DNA of 16,178 nucleotides, from the NCBI GenBank assembly GCA_018710805.1, contig DVJG01000171.1, forward strand, positions 1 through 16,178. The letters are read 5' to 3'. This document shows, piece by piece, positions 6,167 through 14,918 of the stretch. The notes below the pieces were generated by a model. That model was given only the letters and a program-made list of their open reading frames with translations, ran no database searches and was not told the origin of the DNA. The DNA comes from Candidatus Faecousia faecipullorum. Lineage in GTDB: Bacteria > Bacillota > Clostridia > Oscillospirales > Oscillospiraceae. Numbering within the stretch: position 1 is the first letter of the stretch; every line of letters begins with the position of its first letter. The position numbers and the translations under genes were made by a program.

Positions 6167-7188
6167 GCTTCCATCTCCTTGATGGCATTCAGGTCCTTTT
6201 CAAGCTGTGCGGTGAAGTTACCCTTTGCAGCAGTGACGGCCTGTCCCACAGCGTTGCGGAAGGCCAGAGCGTCGGAGGCGCCGTGGGCCTTGATAACGGG
6301 CTTCTGAATGCCCAGCAGCTGGGTGCCGCCGATTTCCCGGTAGTCCAGGAGCTTCATCATATCACCAACGCCGCTCTTGCAGAGCAGATAGCCAATTTTG
6401 GTGCCCAGGTTCTTCTTGAAAATGCGCTTTAGCAGGCTTCCCATGAACATGGCGGTGCCCTCGATGGACTTTAACAGCACGTTGCCGCTGAAGCCGTCGC
6501 AGACCACCACGTCCACCTCACCCAGAGGCGCGCCCCGGGCTTCCACATTGCCTGTAAAGTTCAGGATGCCCTTGTTCCCCGCCTCTTTGAGAAGGGCGTA
6601 AGCGTCCTTTTGCAGAGAGGTGCCCTTGGTGTCCTCGGTGCCGATGTTGAGCAAGCCCACCCGGGGGTTCTGGATGCCGAGAACGCTTTTTGCGTAGGCG
6701 GAGCCCACCAGGCCGAATTGGAGCAGGAACTCCGCAGTGCACTCGGCGTTGGCGCCGCAGTCGCAAATGACCACCTTTCCCCCGGTCTTTGTGGGCATGG
6801 CGGGAGCCATGGAGGCCCGGCGGATACCGCGGACACGCTTTACCAGAAGGGTTGCACCTGTGAGCAGCGCCCCTGTGGAGCCCGCAGAGACAAAGGCATC
6901 GCCCTTGCCTTCAGAGAGCATTTTCAGACCCACCACCATGGAGGAGTTTTTCCGCTTGTGGAGCACGGAAGCCGGGTCGTCGTGCATATCCACCACATCG
7001 TCGGCATGGGCAATCTCCACGCCCTGAGGGAGGTCCTTGATGCCATGCTTTTTCATGACCTCCAGAATCTCCTCTCCCCGGCCCACCAGGGTAATCTCGG
7101 CCCCCAGAGATTTTGCCGCATCAAAAGCCCCCAGAACAGGAGCCTCCGGAGCATTGTCGCCGCCCATGGCGTCCAAAATGATCTTCAT
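6163..7188 (-). CDS. plsX: Phosphate acyltransferase PlsX
   Basis: A 341-residue peripheral membrane enzyme making acyl-phosphate from acyl-ACP, which PlsY then uses to acylate glycerol-3-phosphate in phospholipid synthesis. Visible family features are the start MKIILDAMGGDNAPEAP, SAGSTGALLTGA (101-112), ICDCGANAEC (141-150), VGLLNIGTEDTKG (177-189) and VVVCDGFSGNVLLKS. The frame could start three codons earlier at a GTG, but GAGG 10 bases before the ATG and the family's usual N-terminus favour 7188. The gap from trmFO is 26 bases; its stop overlaps the rnc start as ATGA. The common companions rpmF upstream and fabD/fabG/acpP downstream are missing here. Confidence 0.96.
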   Translation of the reverse strand: MKIILDAMGGDNAPEAPVLGAFDAAKSLGAEITLVGRGEEILEVMKKHGIKDLPQGVEIAHADDVVDMHDDPASVLHKRKNSSMVVGLKMLSEGKGDAFVSAGSTGALLTGATLLVKRVRGIRRASMAPAMPTKTGGKVVICDCGANAECTAEFLLQFGLVGSAYAKSVLGIQNPRVGLLNIGTEDTKGTSLQKDAYALLKEAGNKGILNFTGNVEARGAPLGEVDVVVCDGFSGNVLLKSIEGTAMFMGSLLKRIFKKNLGTKIGYLLCKSGVGDMMKLLDYREIGGTQLLGIQKPVIKAHGASDALAFRNAVGQAVTAAKGNFTAQLEKDLNAIKEMEA

Positions 7189-7214
7189 TCTATCCACCTC
7201 TTTCTCGGTTTCTA

Positions 7215-8519
7215 TCAGATTCCCGCCGTCACCAGGGCATCAATGATGGCGAGAGATCGGTTCGCAATGGCAATATTTTTCTCCGCTTTCTTCCGGATAC
7301 GCTGTTCCAGAGGAGAAATAATGCTGAAATTTACATTCATAGGTTGGAAGTTTTCAATATTCTCATCGCTGATGTACAAACCCAGAGCGCCGATGGCAGT
7401 CTCCTTAGGGAAGTCCGGAACCTCCCGGTTTTGCAGCCGGGCCGCCATGGCAACGGCTGCCAGATAGCCGGAAGCGGTGGATTCCACATACCCCTCCACC
7501 CCGGTCATCTGGCCTGCGAAGGCAACCATTGGGTTTCTGCGGTCTGCGTAGTATCGGTCCAACAGCTTGGGGCTTTGGAGGAAGGTGTTCTGGTGCATGA
7601 CCCCGTAGCGGACGAATTCCGCATTCTTAAGGGCCGGAATCATGGAGAACACCCGCTTCTGCTCCGGGAATTTCAGGTGGGTCTGAAAGCCCACCAGGTT
7701 AAAGACGCTTTTTGCGGCGTTGTCCTGGCGGAGCTGGACCACGGCATAGGGCTCCTTCCCGGTTTTCGGGTCCCGCAGACCCACGGGTTTCAGAGGGCCG
7801 TAGCGCAGGGTATCCTCACCCCGCCGGGCCATGACCTCTACGGGCATACAGCCTTCAAAGACGTTTTTGTCCTCAAAGCCGTGGACTTCGGCCTCCTGGG
7901 CCGTTCGCAGCTCCTGAACAAAGGCGGTATATTCTTCTTTGTTCATGGCGCAGTTGATGTAGTCCGGCGTGCCCCGGTCGTAGCGGGACTGCCACCAGGC
8001 GCATTCCATGTCGATGGAGTCCGCAGTCACCAGCGGAGCGGCAGCGTCGAAAAAGTGGAGATAGCCCGTATGACCAAAGTATTCCCCGATGGCGTCGGAC
8101 ATGGCATCGGAAGTCAGGGGGCCTGTGGCGATGATGACAGGTCCCTCCGGTACGGAAGTCACTTCCTCTTCCACCACGTGGATATTGGGATGGCTTCTGA
8201 TTTTCTCCGTGACCAATTTGGAGAAGCCCCCACGGTCTACGGCGAGACAGCCTCCTGCCTCCACCCGGGTGGCTTCGGCGCACTGCATGATGAGACTGCC
8301 GCAGCGGCGAAGCTCCTCTTTCAGAAGACCCACGGCATTTTCCAGTCGGTCTCCCCGGAGGGAATTGGAGCAGACCAATTCCGCAAAGTCGCTGCTATGG
8401 TGGGCCGGGGTCATTTTTTTAGGCTTCATTTCGTAAAGCGCTACCTCCAGCCCCCGGTTTGCCAGCTGCCATGCAGCCTCGCATCCGGCGAGGCCTGCGC
8501 CGATGACTTTCACCTTCAT
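7215..8519 (-). CDS. trmFO: Folate/FAD-dependent tRNA (uracil-54-C5)-methyltransferase TrmFO
   Basis: A 434-residue flavoenzyme that makes m5U54 in the tRNA T-loop, taking the carbon from methylenetetrahydrofolate. The FAD-binding motif VIGAGLAGCEAA is at 5-16. The family-specific block HSSDFAELVCSNSLRGDRLENA (start 41) contains C50, and FEGCMPVEVMARRG (221-234) contains C224; these correspond to the two cysteines important in the Bacillus subtilis enzyme. Length fits TrmFO rather than the longer GidA/MnmG. The start overlaps the topA stop as ATGA, and the AAGGAG site 8 bases upstream lies inside the last topA codons, so translation is probably coupled. topA-trmFO is a common neighbour pair in Bacillota. 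Confidence 0.97.
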   Translation of the reverse strand: MKVKVIGAGLAGCEAAWQLANRGLEVALYEMKPKKMTPAHHSSDFAELVCSNSLRGDRLENAVGLLKEELRRCGSLIMQCAEATRVEAGGCLAVDRGGFSKLVTEKIRSHPNIHVVEEEVTSVPEGPVIIATGPLTSDAMSDAIGEYFGHTGYLHFFDAAAPLVTADSIDMECAWWQSRYDRGTPDYINCAMNKEEYTAFVQELRTAQEAEVHGFEDKNVFEGCMPVEVMARRGEDTLRYGPLKPVGLRDPKTGKEPYAVVQLRQDNAAKSVFNLVGFQTHLKFPEQKRVFSMIPALKNAEFVRYGVMHQNTFLQSPKLLDRYYADRRNPMVAFAGQMTGVEGYVESTASGYLAAVAMAARLQNREVPDFPKETAIGALGLYISDENIENFQPMNVNFSIISPLEQRIRKKAEKNIAIANRSLAIIDALVTAGI

Positions 8520-10756
8520 TTTGCTGTCTCCTTGGTTTTTTTGGCGGCGGTTTTCTTAGCCGCAGGCTTCTTGGCCGCGGTTTTTTTGGTTTTCGCCGTC
8601 TTCTTTTCCGGGGCTTTTTCCGTTTCTTCCCCTTCCGCGGCGGTTTTTTTCTTATAGTAGCCCCGCTGATCCTCAGGGAGGAAGCGGCTGCAGTTTTCAT
8701 TGATGCAGAAGGGCTTCATGCGGCCCTTGCCGGATTTTTTGAACAGGGTCTGGCCGCATTCCGGGCAGTCCTCTGCCGTGGGCACATCCCAGGTCATAAA
8801 GCCGCACTCCGGGCCCTTTTCGCAGGCGTAGAACGCGTAGCCCTTTTTGGATTTCCGCTTCAGCATTCCGCTACCGCACTTTGGACAGCGGCCAGGCATC
8901 CGCTCCACCAAGGGTTTTGCGTTTTTGCACTCGGGGAAGCCGGGGCAAGCCAGGAATTTGCCGAAACGGCCCATTTTAATGACCATTTTCCGGCCGCAGA
9001 GTTCGCAGATCTCGTCGGTCTCCTCTTCGGGGACCTTCAGGCGCACGCCCTCCAGGGCGGTCTCCGCCTCCTGCATTTCACGGCTGAATCCCTGATAAAA
9101 CTCCGACAGCACCGTTTTCCAGTTCTGTTTGCCCTCCTCCACGGCGTCCAGCTGGGACTCCATGTTGGCGGTAAATTCGATGTCGATGATGTCCCGGAAT
9201 CGGTCCATCATAAGCCCCGTGACAATTTCGCCCAGGGGTGTAGGTGCCAGGCGGCGGTCCTTCTTTTCCACATACTCCCGGTCCTCAATGGTGGAAACCG
9301 TAGCGGCATAGGTGGAAGGACGGCCAATGCCCTTTTCCTCCATGGCTTTGACCAGAGTGGCTTCGGTGTACCGGGCAGGGGGCTGGGTGAAATGCTGTTC
9401 CTTTTCCGTCTTGGAGGCGGTAGCCTTCTCCCCTACGCTAAGGTCCGGCAGGGGGGAACCCACGGCCTCGCCCTCATCGTCCCGGCCCTCTTCGTAGACG
9501 GCGATGAAGCCAGGGAAGCGCATGCTCTGATGGCTGGCCCGGAACACATGGGTTTCGCACTCCGCATCGATGGATACGGTATCGTAAACGGCATTTGCCA
9601 TCTGGGTTGCCAGGAAGCGGCTCCAAATAAGCTTGTAGAGCCGATACTGGTCCTGGGTCAGGCTGCTCCGGACCCGTTCCGGCTCCAGCTCCACATGGCT
9701 GGGACGGATGGCTTCGTGGGCATCCTGGGCGCCGGATTTTGTTTTGAATACATGGTGTTTTCCGTAATAATAGTCATTTCCGTAGCGGTTCAGTATGAAA
9801 TTCGCTGCGGCATCCATGGCTTCGTCGGAAAGGCGCAGGGAGTCGGTACGCATATAGGTAATGAGACCCGTGGTGCCCTCGCCTTCCACCTCCACGCCTT
9901 CGTAGAGCTGCTGGGCGATCATCATGGTTTTCCGGGGGGTAAAGCCCAGCTTCCGGGAAGCATCCTGCTGTAAGGTGGAGGTAGTAAAGGGAGGCGCGGA
10001 GGAGCGCTTTTTTTCCGCCTTTTTCACGTTTGTAATGGTGAAATCCTTCCCTTGGATATGGTCAAGGACCGCCTGGGCCTCTTCCTCATTGTTAAGGTCC
10101 CGCTTTTTGTCCTCGCCCCAGAACCGCGCCTGGAAGGAGCCGGGTTTTCCCACACGCTGCAGCGTCACGTCCAGGGTCCAGTATTCTTTCGGCTGGAAGG
10201 CCCGGATTTCATTCTCTCGGTCCACAACCAAGCGGGTTGCCACGCTCTGGACACGGCCCGCCGAGAGGCCCCGGCGCACTTTCTTCCACAGAAGCGGCGA
10301 GAGTTCATAGCCCACGATGCGGTCCAGAATTCTTCTGGCCTGCTGGGCATCCACCAGGTCATAGTCGATATCTCTCGGGTGGCGAATGGATTCTTTCACC
10401 ACCTTCTGGGTGATCTCATTGAAGGTCACCCGGTGGGCTTTCTCATCGGGAAGGCCCAGAAGCTCCTTCAGGTGCCAGGAAATGGCCTCTCCCTCCCGGT
10501 CCGGGTCCGTTGCAAGATAAACCGTATCCGCATCGGCTGCGGCGGCTTTCAGTTCCTTGATAAGGGCTTCCTTTCCCCGGACGGGGATATATTGGGGCGT
10601 AAAGTCGTGCTCCAAGTCCACGCCCATTTTGCTTTTGGGCAGGTCCCGCAGATGGCCCATGCTGGCCTTTACGGTGTAGTCCGGCCCTAAGTAGCGGCCG
10701 ATGGTCTTTGCCTTGGAGGGCGACTCCACAATCACTAGATTACTTGGTTTGCCCAT
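8516..10756 (-). CDS. topA: DNA topoisomerase I (type IA)
   Basis: A 746-residue enzyme that relaxes negative supercoils. The Toprim domain has LVIVESPSKAKTIG (7-20, E11) and TDPDREGE (83-90). The catalytic tyrosine is Y301 in GLITYMRTDS, and the central body includes GIGRPSTYAATV. Three C-terminal zinc ribbons are intact: C584/C587/C604/C610, C624/C627/C645/C651 and C664/C667/C684/C689. Residues 701-746 form a lysine/alanine/threonine tail of AAKKTAAKK-type units, probably disordered and DNA- or RNA-polymerase-binding. The frame is open to 10804, but I choose 10756, where MGKPSNLVIVESP matches the family N-terminus; GGAG lies 11 bases upstream. It follows dprA by 23 bases. Confidence 0.97.
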   Translation of the reverse strand: MGKPSNLVIVESPSKAKTIGRYLGPDYTVKASMGHLRDLPKSKMGVDLEHDFTPQYIPVRGKEALIKELKAAAADADTVYLATDPDREGEAISWHLKELLGLPDEKAHRVTFNEITQKVVKESIRHPRDIDYDLVDAQQARRILDRIVGYELSPLLWKKVRRGLSAGRVQSVATRLVVDRENEIRAFQPKEYWTLDVTLQRVGKPGSFQARFWGEDKKRDLNNEEEAQAVLDHIQGKDFTITNVKKAEKKRSSAPPFTTSTLQQDASRKLGFTPRKTMMIAQQLYEGVEVEGEGTTGLITYMRTDSLRLSDEAMDAAANFILNRYGNDYYYGKHHVFKTKSGAQDAHEAIRPSHVELEPERVRSSLTQDQYRLYKLIWSRFLATQMANAVYDTVSIDAECETHVFRASHQSMRFPGFIAVYEEGRDDEGEAVGSPLPDLSVGEKATASKTEKEQHFTQPPARYTEATLVKAMEEKGIGRPSTYAATVSTIEDREYVEKKDRRLAPTPLGEIVTGLMMDRFRDIIDIEFTANMESQLDAVEEGKQNWKTVLSEFYQGFSREMQEAETALEGVRLKVPEEETDEICELCGRKMVIKMGRFGKFLACPGFPECKNAKPLVERMPGRCPKCGSGMLKRKSKKGYAFYACEKGPECGFMTWDVPTAEDCPECGQTLFKKSGKGRMKPFCINENCSRFLPEDQRGYYKKKTAAEGEETEKAPEKKTAKTKKTAAKKPAAKKTAAKKTKETAK

Positions 10757-10779
10757 GAATGCTGATTCTCCGTTTCGTT

Positions 10780-12045
10780 TTACGAATTGGCTCTTGCAAT
10801 GCATCTGCCGGGAAGGCGCTTTATAAGGCCTTTCATTTCCAGCGCAGTCAGCACCATAAGAAGCCTGCCGGCGGCGAGGCCTGTTTCGGCGCTCACCTCG
10901 TCCACCAATCGCTGGCCCCCTTGCAGAGCCTGAATCACTGCCTGTTCGTCACCACTTAGGGTTTGCAGCAGGTCATTTACGTCACTATAAGCGCCTTTTG
11001 GCTCCTTGTCAATGGTTTTACGGTCTAAATCTTTCTTAAGTTTTGGTGAAGCCGCGGGAACTGCGGCCTTTTGGGCCACTTTTGCCTCGCTTCGTTCACC
11101 AAATGCAACAGCCTCCGCCACCTCGTCCGGGTAGGCAGTGAGATGAGCGGCTGCCAGGTCCTTCCGAATTTTATCCGGGTACAGCCCTTCATATTCGCAC
11201 AAAATGTCCCAGCCTGAGCAGACCATGGCAGCGCCGTCCCGCAGGAGGCGATTGCTTCCGGCAAAGGTGGGCAGGTCAATATTTCCGGGGACTGCATAGA
11301 CGTCTCTCCCCTGCTCTGCCGCCAGGCGGGCCGTGATAAGGGCACCGCTCTTTTCCGGAGCCTCCACCACCAGGGTGCCGTTGCTCAGGCCGCTGATGAT
11401 GCGGTTGCGCTTGGGAAAAGTCCAGGGCGCAGGCTCCGTGCCGGGGGCAAATTCACTGAGGATACAACCGCACGCTTCCGTATCTTTAAAAAGGGCAGCG
11501 TTGCGCCTGGGGTAGACCACATCGGCTCCGCAGCCAAGGACACCCACTACGGTTCCTCCGGCGCTGAGGGCTCCTTCCATGGCCATGGCGTCAATGCCAA
11601 AGGCCATGCCGGAAACCAAAATACCGCCGCACCGGGCAATCTCCGTGCCCAGGCGTTTGGCGGTGGTAAGGCCGTAAGCGGTAGCCTTACGCGTACCCAC
11701 CACGGCGATGACAGGGCTGCCGTCAAAATCCGGAAGCCGGCCTTTATAATAGAGGACCAGGGGCGGGTCTGGGATGGTTTTCAGTGCAGAGGGATAGGCC
11801 GCGTCCTGATAGGTCAGAAGTCCCAGACGCTTTTTCATGCAGGTATCCAGTATTTTCTCCGCCTCTGCCAAGCGCTTGTCGCAGAGGGCGTCCTTTCCCT
11901 GGGACGTAAGGCCCGGAATCAGGTCGTAGGAATCCCGGTCGGCGTAGTAAAGGCGCTCGGGGTCCCGGTAGGCATCCAGAAGGGCCCGCTTGTCCCGGTC
12001 GCTCAGGCCCAGGCGGGTAGAAAGCCATATCCAGTGTACCTGCAT
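10780..12045 (-). CDS. dprA: DNA-processing protein DprA
   Basis: A 421-residue protein that in transformable bacteria binds incoming single-stranded DNA and loads RecA. An N-terminal helical region (1-75, helix-hairpin-helix-like) precedes the Rossmann domain (about 75-290) with VVGTRKATAYG (115-125), LVSGMAFGIDAMA (143-155), GVLGCGADVVYP (168-179), FPKRNRIISGLS (210-221) and SGALITARLA (233-242). A low-complexity linker (about 315-355) leads to a winged-helix domain (about 362-418). The frame opens earlier, but GAGGG 8 bases before the ATG at 12045 and the lack of family sequence before it set the start. No comEA/comEC or other uptake genes are in view, so competence itself cannot be claimed. 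Confidence 0.96.
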   Translation of the reverse strand: MQVHWIWLSTRLGLSDRDKRALLDAYRDPERLYYADRDSYDLIPGLTSQGKDALCDKRLAEAEKILDTCMKKRLGLLTYQDAAYPSALKTIPDPPLVLYYKGRLPDFDGSPVIAVVGTRKATAYGLTTAKRLGTEIARCGGILVSGMAFGIDAMAMEGALSAGGTVVGVLGCGADVVYPRRNAALFKDTEACGCILSEFAPGTEPAPWTFPKRNRIISGLSNGTLVVEAPEKSGALITARLAAEQGRDVYAVPGNIDLPTFAGSNRLLRDGAAMVCSGWDILCEYEGLYPDKIRKDLAAAHLTAYPDEVAEAVAFGERSEAKVAQKAAVPAASPKLKKDLDRKTIDKEPKGAYSDVNDLLQTLSGDEQAVIQALQGGQRLVDEVSAETGLAAGRLLMVLTALEMKGLIKRLPGRCIARANS

Positions 12046-12073
12046 CCTTACGCCCTCTTTCCTAAAAAATCCG

Positions 12074-12820
12074 CTATTGCATCTGCCACATGACAATGGC
12101 AGCGGCGATGGCGGCGTTTAACGATTCGCAGTGGGGATTCATGGGAATGATGAGTTCCTGCTGTGCGCTTTGCAGAATTTCCTGCCGGACACCCCGGCCT
12201 TCGCTTCCGATGACCACAGCCATGGAAGAAAGGTCCGCTTCCCGGATGTCTCTTGCCCGGGGGCTCAGAGCCGTCACCGCAATGGGAATGCCCGCTTCTT
12301 TGCAGGCGTCTTTCACCTCGTTCCAGGCGGAGACCACAGGCTGGGTGCGGAACACCGCCCCCATGGACGCCCTTATAACCTTGTGGCTGTAGGGGTCGGC
12401 ACAGCCCTCCAGAAGGACCGCAGGCACATTCAGGGCATCGGCGGTCCGGAGGATGGTTCCTAAGTTTCCCGGGTCCTGGATGCCGTCCAAAAGGAGCATT
12501 CCAGGTACGGGGGAAAAGTGCTTCCTCTCCGGCAGACGGCAGAGAAACAAGGCTCCCTGAGGCGTCTCCATAGGCGAAATCCACGCCATGACATCCTCCG
12601 GCACCCGGATGACCCGCACGGTCTCAGGCACCGCCGCCTCCACACCCTCCGAGAGGATCACCGTGTGAAGTTCCGGGCAGAAGCGCACGGCCTCCTCCAA
12701 AAGCTTCACCCCGTCGGCAGCAAATAACCCTGCGGCTTCCCGCTCTTTTTTGGAGGACAGGAGTTTTTTCACCTGTTGGAGCAGGGGGTTTTTCCGGGAT
12801 GAGAGGAATTGCTCCGTCAT
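12074..12820 (-). CDS. SpoU/TrmH-family RNA 2'-O-methyltransferase
   Basis: A 248-residue SPOUT-class methyltransferase, probably acting on 23S rRNA or tRNA ribose. The N-terminal substrate-binding part (1-95) is typical of RlmB/TsnR-like members. The knot domain shows motif 1 LDGIQDPGNLGTILRTADAL (111-130) with catalytic-type R125, motif 2 VVIGSEGRGV (202-211) and motif 3 IPMNPHCESLNAAIAAAI (225-242). Motif 3 usually has a glycine where this protein has PHC, a mild divergence in the cofactor site. A longer frame reaches 12997, but those residues overlap ktrA and look like non-protein sequence; 12820 gives an ATGA overlap with the ktrA stop. The exact target nucleotide cannot be told from sequence. 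Confidence 0.93.
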   Translation of the reverse strand: MTEQFLSSRKNPLLQQVKKLLSSKKEREAAGLFAADGVKLLEEAVRFCPELHTVILSEGVEAAVPETVRVIRVPEDVMAWISPMETPQGALFLCRLPERKHFSPVPGMLLLDGIQDPGNLGTILRTADALNVPAVLLEGCADPYSHKVIRASMGAVFRTQPVVSAWNEVKDACKEAGIPIAVTALSPRARDIREADLSSMAVVIGSEGRGVRQEILQSAQQELIIPMNPHCESLNAAIAAAIVMWQMQ

Positions 12821-13464
12821 AGCTTCTGAACCTTTTCCAGCGACAGGCTGTCTCCCAGCACCGACAGAATATCCCCTTCCTGAATGGTAAAGGCACCGCC
12901 GGGGGCGATGGTGGTCTTCTTGCCGTTTTTGATGGCAATGATGCTGACGCCCAATTTCACATGGACGTTGATCTCTTTCAGGGTCTTTCCCATCCATTCC
13001 TTGGGGGCGGGCATATCCACGATGCCGTAGGCGTCGGAAAGTTCGATGTAGTCAAGAACGTTGTGAGAATAGAGGCTCCGGCTCAGGCGCTGGGCGTGCT
13101 CCTTTTCAGGAATGACCACCCGATTGACTCCCAGCCGTTCCAGGACCCGGCGATGGGTCTCATCGTGGGCCTTGCAGACGATGTAATGAATCCCCAGTTC
13201 CTGGAGGTTCATGGCTGCCAGAACCGAAGCGGACAGGTCATCGCCAATGGCGATGACGGCACAGTCAAAGTTCCGGACGCCCAGTCCCTTCAGGACTTCC
13301 TTGTCCCGGGCATCGCCCACCACCGCGTGGGTCACGTCGTTTGCCACCTGCTGGACCAGGTGCTCCTGGACATCCATAGCAAGAACTTCCGCCCCCAGCA
13401 TGCACAGCTGCCGGGCAATTTCAGAGCCGAAGCGGCCCAATCCGATTACAACATACGTTTTCAT
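12817..13464 (-). CDS. ktrA: Potassium uptake regulatory subunit, TrkA/KtrA family
   Basis: A 215-residue cytoplasmic gating ring subunit of a K+ uptake channel. The RCK-N domain (about 1-125) has the dinucleotide motif VIGLGRFGSEIA (6-17), the acidic D31 that ends the second strand, VVGDARDKEVL and AVIAIGDD. The RCK-C domain (about 135-215) is the site where KtrA proteins bind c-di-AMP in other Bacillota. A single RCK-N/RCK-C pair and 215 residues match KtrA, not the doubled 450-residue TrkA. AAGGAG lies 9 bases upstream and overlaps the ktrB stop codon; the gap to ktrB is 13 bases. ktrB-ktrA pairing strongly supports the assignment. The end overlaps the methyltransferase start as ATGA. Confidence 0.95.
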   Translation of the reverse strand: MKTYVVIGLGRFGSEIARQLCMLGAEVLAMDVQEHLVQQVANDVTHAVVGDARDKEVLKGLGVRNFDCAVIAIGDDLSASVLAAMNLQELGIHYIVCKAHDETHRRVLERLGVNRVVIPEKEHAQRLSRSLYSHNVLDYIELSDAYGIVDMPAPKEWMGKTLKEINVHVKLGVSIIAIKNGKKTTIAPGGAFTIQEGDILSVLGDSLSLEKVQKL

Positions 13465-13477
13465 GGAAATAATCTCC

Positions 13478-14857
13478 TTATCCGATAAGCAAATTTGTCT
13501 GGGCGTAGCGATACCGTTCTTCGACCTTGTTTCCCGTCAGGAAGCCCAGGCTGAGTGTAAGAACGCCCACTCGTCCGAAGTACATATAAATAATGATGAG
13601 AATCTGAGCCGCTGCGCTTAGTTTTTCCGTAGCGCCTGCGGTGAGGCCCACAGTGCCAAGGGCCGACGCCGTTTCAAAGAGGGCATCCGTAAAGCCCACC
13701 GGAGATGTGGTGCTGATGAAGATGCCGCCTACCATGGCAAGCGCCACCATAATAAGGGCAATGGTCATAGCGTCCAGAACCTGTCCCTGGGGAATTGTCC
13801 GGCGGAACGCGCAGACCGTGGAGCGGCCTCTGGCCCGGGTGGCGATGAAAAGCAGGAGCACCACAAAGGTCACGGTTTTGATACCGCCGGCCGTGGAGCC
13901 CGAGGAGCCGCCGATGAGCATGAAGATCACCGAGATGGCTTTGCTCCCCTCTGTCATGGCCGCCTGGTTAAGAGAGGCAAAGCCTGCGGTCCGGAGGGTT
14001 ATGGACTGGAAAAGGCCGTTTAAAAGCTTGTCTCTCAGGCTCATGGGGCCCAAAGTTTCGGGATTGTTCCATTCCATGAAACAGGTGATGGCCCATCCCG
14101 TCAGGATCAATCCGGCAGTGGTCGCAAGGACCAGCCGGGTATAGACGGACAGCTTTCGGAAGGAGCGGAGCTTTGCAACCTCCTCCCATACAAGAAATCC
14201 CAGGCCGCCAACGACGATCAGGGAGCACAGCGTCAAAAGCACCACAGGGTCAGACTGAAACTCCATGAGGCTGGAACCGGGGCTCAGGCAGCCAAAAATG
14301 TCAAAACCCGCATTACAGAAAGCAGAGACGGCGTGGAAAATACCCCATTTCAGGCCATTCCAGAAGCCGTATTCCGGCCAGAACCGAAAAAGCAAAATCG
14401 CGGCGCCTAAACCCTCGATGGTAAAGCTTCCGGATATCACGGTTTTTTGCAGCCGCACCACGCCTTCAATGTCGTTGAGGCTGAGCGCCTGGGCCATAAC
14501 CAGCCGCTGCTTGAGGCCGATGCGCTTGCGGAGGAGAAATACAATCAAGGTAGCAGCAGACATAAAGCCCAGGCCACCGATTTGAATGAGGCACAGAATA
14601 ACCACCTGGCCAAAGCCGCTCCATTGGATAAAGGTGTCAAAGAGGACAAGCCCCGTCACACAGGTAGCGGAGGTGGCGGTGAACAGGGCTGGGCGAAAGC
14701 CACAGGAAACACCGCTTCGGGAGGCGATGGGCAGATTCAGAAGAGTTGCTCCCAGGAAGATGATGAGGGCAAAGGTCAGGGCCACGATCTTCATGGGACT
14801 GATGTTTTTTGGCCTTTTTTTCATCCATGTGTTGTAAATTTTGGCACGCAGAGACAT
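13478..14857 (-). CDS. ktrB: Potassium channel-like transporter subunit, TrkH/KtrB family
   Basis: A 459-residue membrane protein forming the ion path of the Ktr system. The four pore repeats are visible through their selectivity-filter segments: ATCVTGL (64-70), AFCNAGF (179-185), LRTAGF (288-293) and ALGTVGL (399-405), with hydrophobic helices around each. The gating loop GGSSGSTAGGIKT (316-328) matches the glycine/serine-rich intramembrane loop of KtrB/TrkH. The N-terminus has a basic MKKRPKN stretch before the first helix (23-43). AAAGGAG lies 8 bases before the ATG. It heads the eight-gene run and has its own promoter at 14905-14927. Confidence 0.96.
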   Translation of the reverse strand: MSLRAKIYNTWMKKRPKNISPMKIVALTFALIIFLGATLLNLPIASRSGVSCGFRPALFTATSATCVTGLVLFDTFIQWSGFGQVVILCLIQIGGLGFMSAATLIVFLLRKRIGLKQRLVMAQALSLNDIEGVVRLQKTVISGSFTIEGLGAAILLFRFWPEYGFWNGLKWGIFHAVSAFCNAGFDIFGCLSPGSSLMEFQSDPVVLLTLCSLIVVGGLGFLVWEEVAKLRSFRKLSVYTRLVLATTAGLILTGWAITCFMEWNNPETLGPMSLRDKLLNGLFQSITLRTAGFASLNQAAMTEGSKAISVIFMLIGGSSGSTAGGIKTVTFVVLLLFIATRARGRSTVCAFRRTIPQGQVLDAMTIALIMVALAMVGGIFISTTSPVGFTDALFETASALGTVGLTAGATEKLSAAAQILIIIYMYFGRVGVLTLSLGFLTGNKVEERYRYAQTNLLIG

Positions 14858-14877
14858 CTCCGGCGCTCCTTTCTATA

Positions 14878-14918
14878 GGCATAAAAATACTTGTAACATA
14901 TTATAGCAGGTTTATGCC
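14878..14918. repeat. 8-bp inverted repeat flanking the ktrB -10 box
   Basis: GGCATAAA (14878-14885) and TTTATGCC (14911-14918) are perfect inverted copies 25 bases apart. They bracket the -10 hexamer and likely transcription start of ktrB. Symmetry and position suggest an operator for a dimeric repressor, or a structured start of the mRNA; neither is proven. Confidence 0.4.

Noticed and set aside
6610..7467. 285-codon plus-strand open frame opposite plsX
   Set aside because: Mirror of the conserved plsX gene with no start signal and no recognisable domain.
7215..8519. GidA/MnmG annotation for the flavoprotein
   Set aside because: 434 residues and the cysteine-containing CSNSLRG and GCMPVEVMARRG blocks are specific to TrmFO; MnmG is about 620 residues.
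7344..8657. 437-codon open frame on the plus strand
   Set aside because: Antisense to trmFO and the topA tail. The translated end is low-complexity (runs of A, F, V), mirroring the lysine/alanine tail on the other strand.
12821..12997. N-terminal extension of the methyltransferase to 12997
   Set aside because: It overlaps ktrA in another frame, the translation is rich in H, R and G with no family match, and the ATGA junction at 12820 gives a proper start.
14858..14900. c-di-AMP riboswitch upstream of ktrB
   Set aside because: Only about 36 bases separate the likely transcription start from the ATG, far too short for the ydaO-type aptamer.
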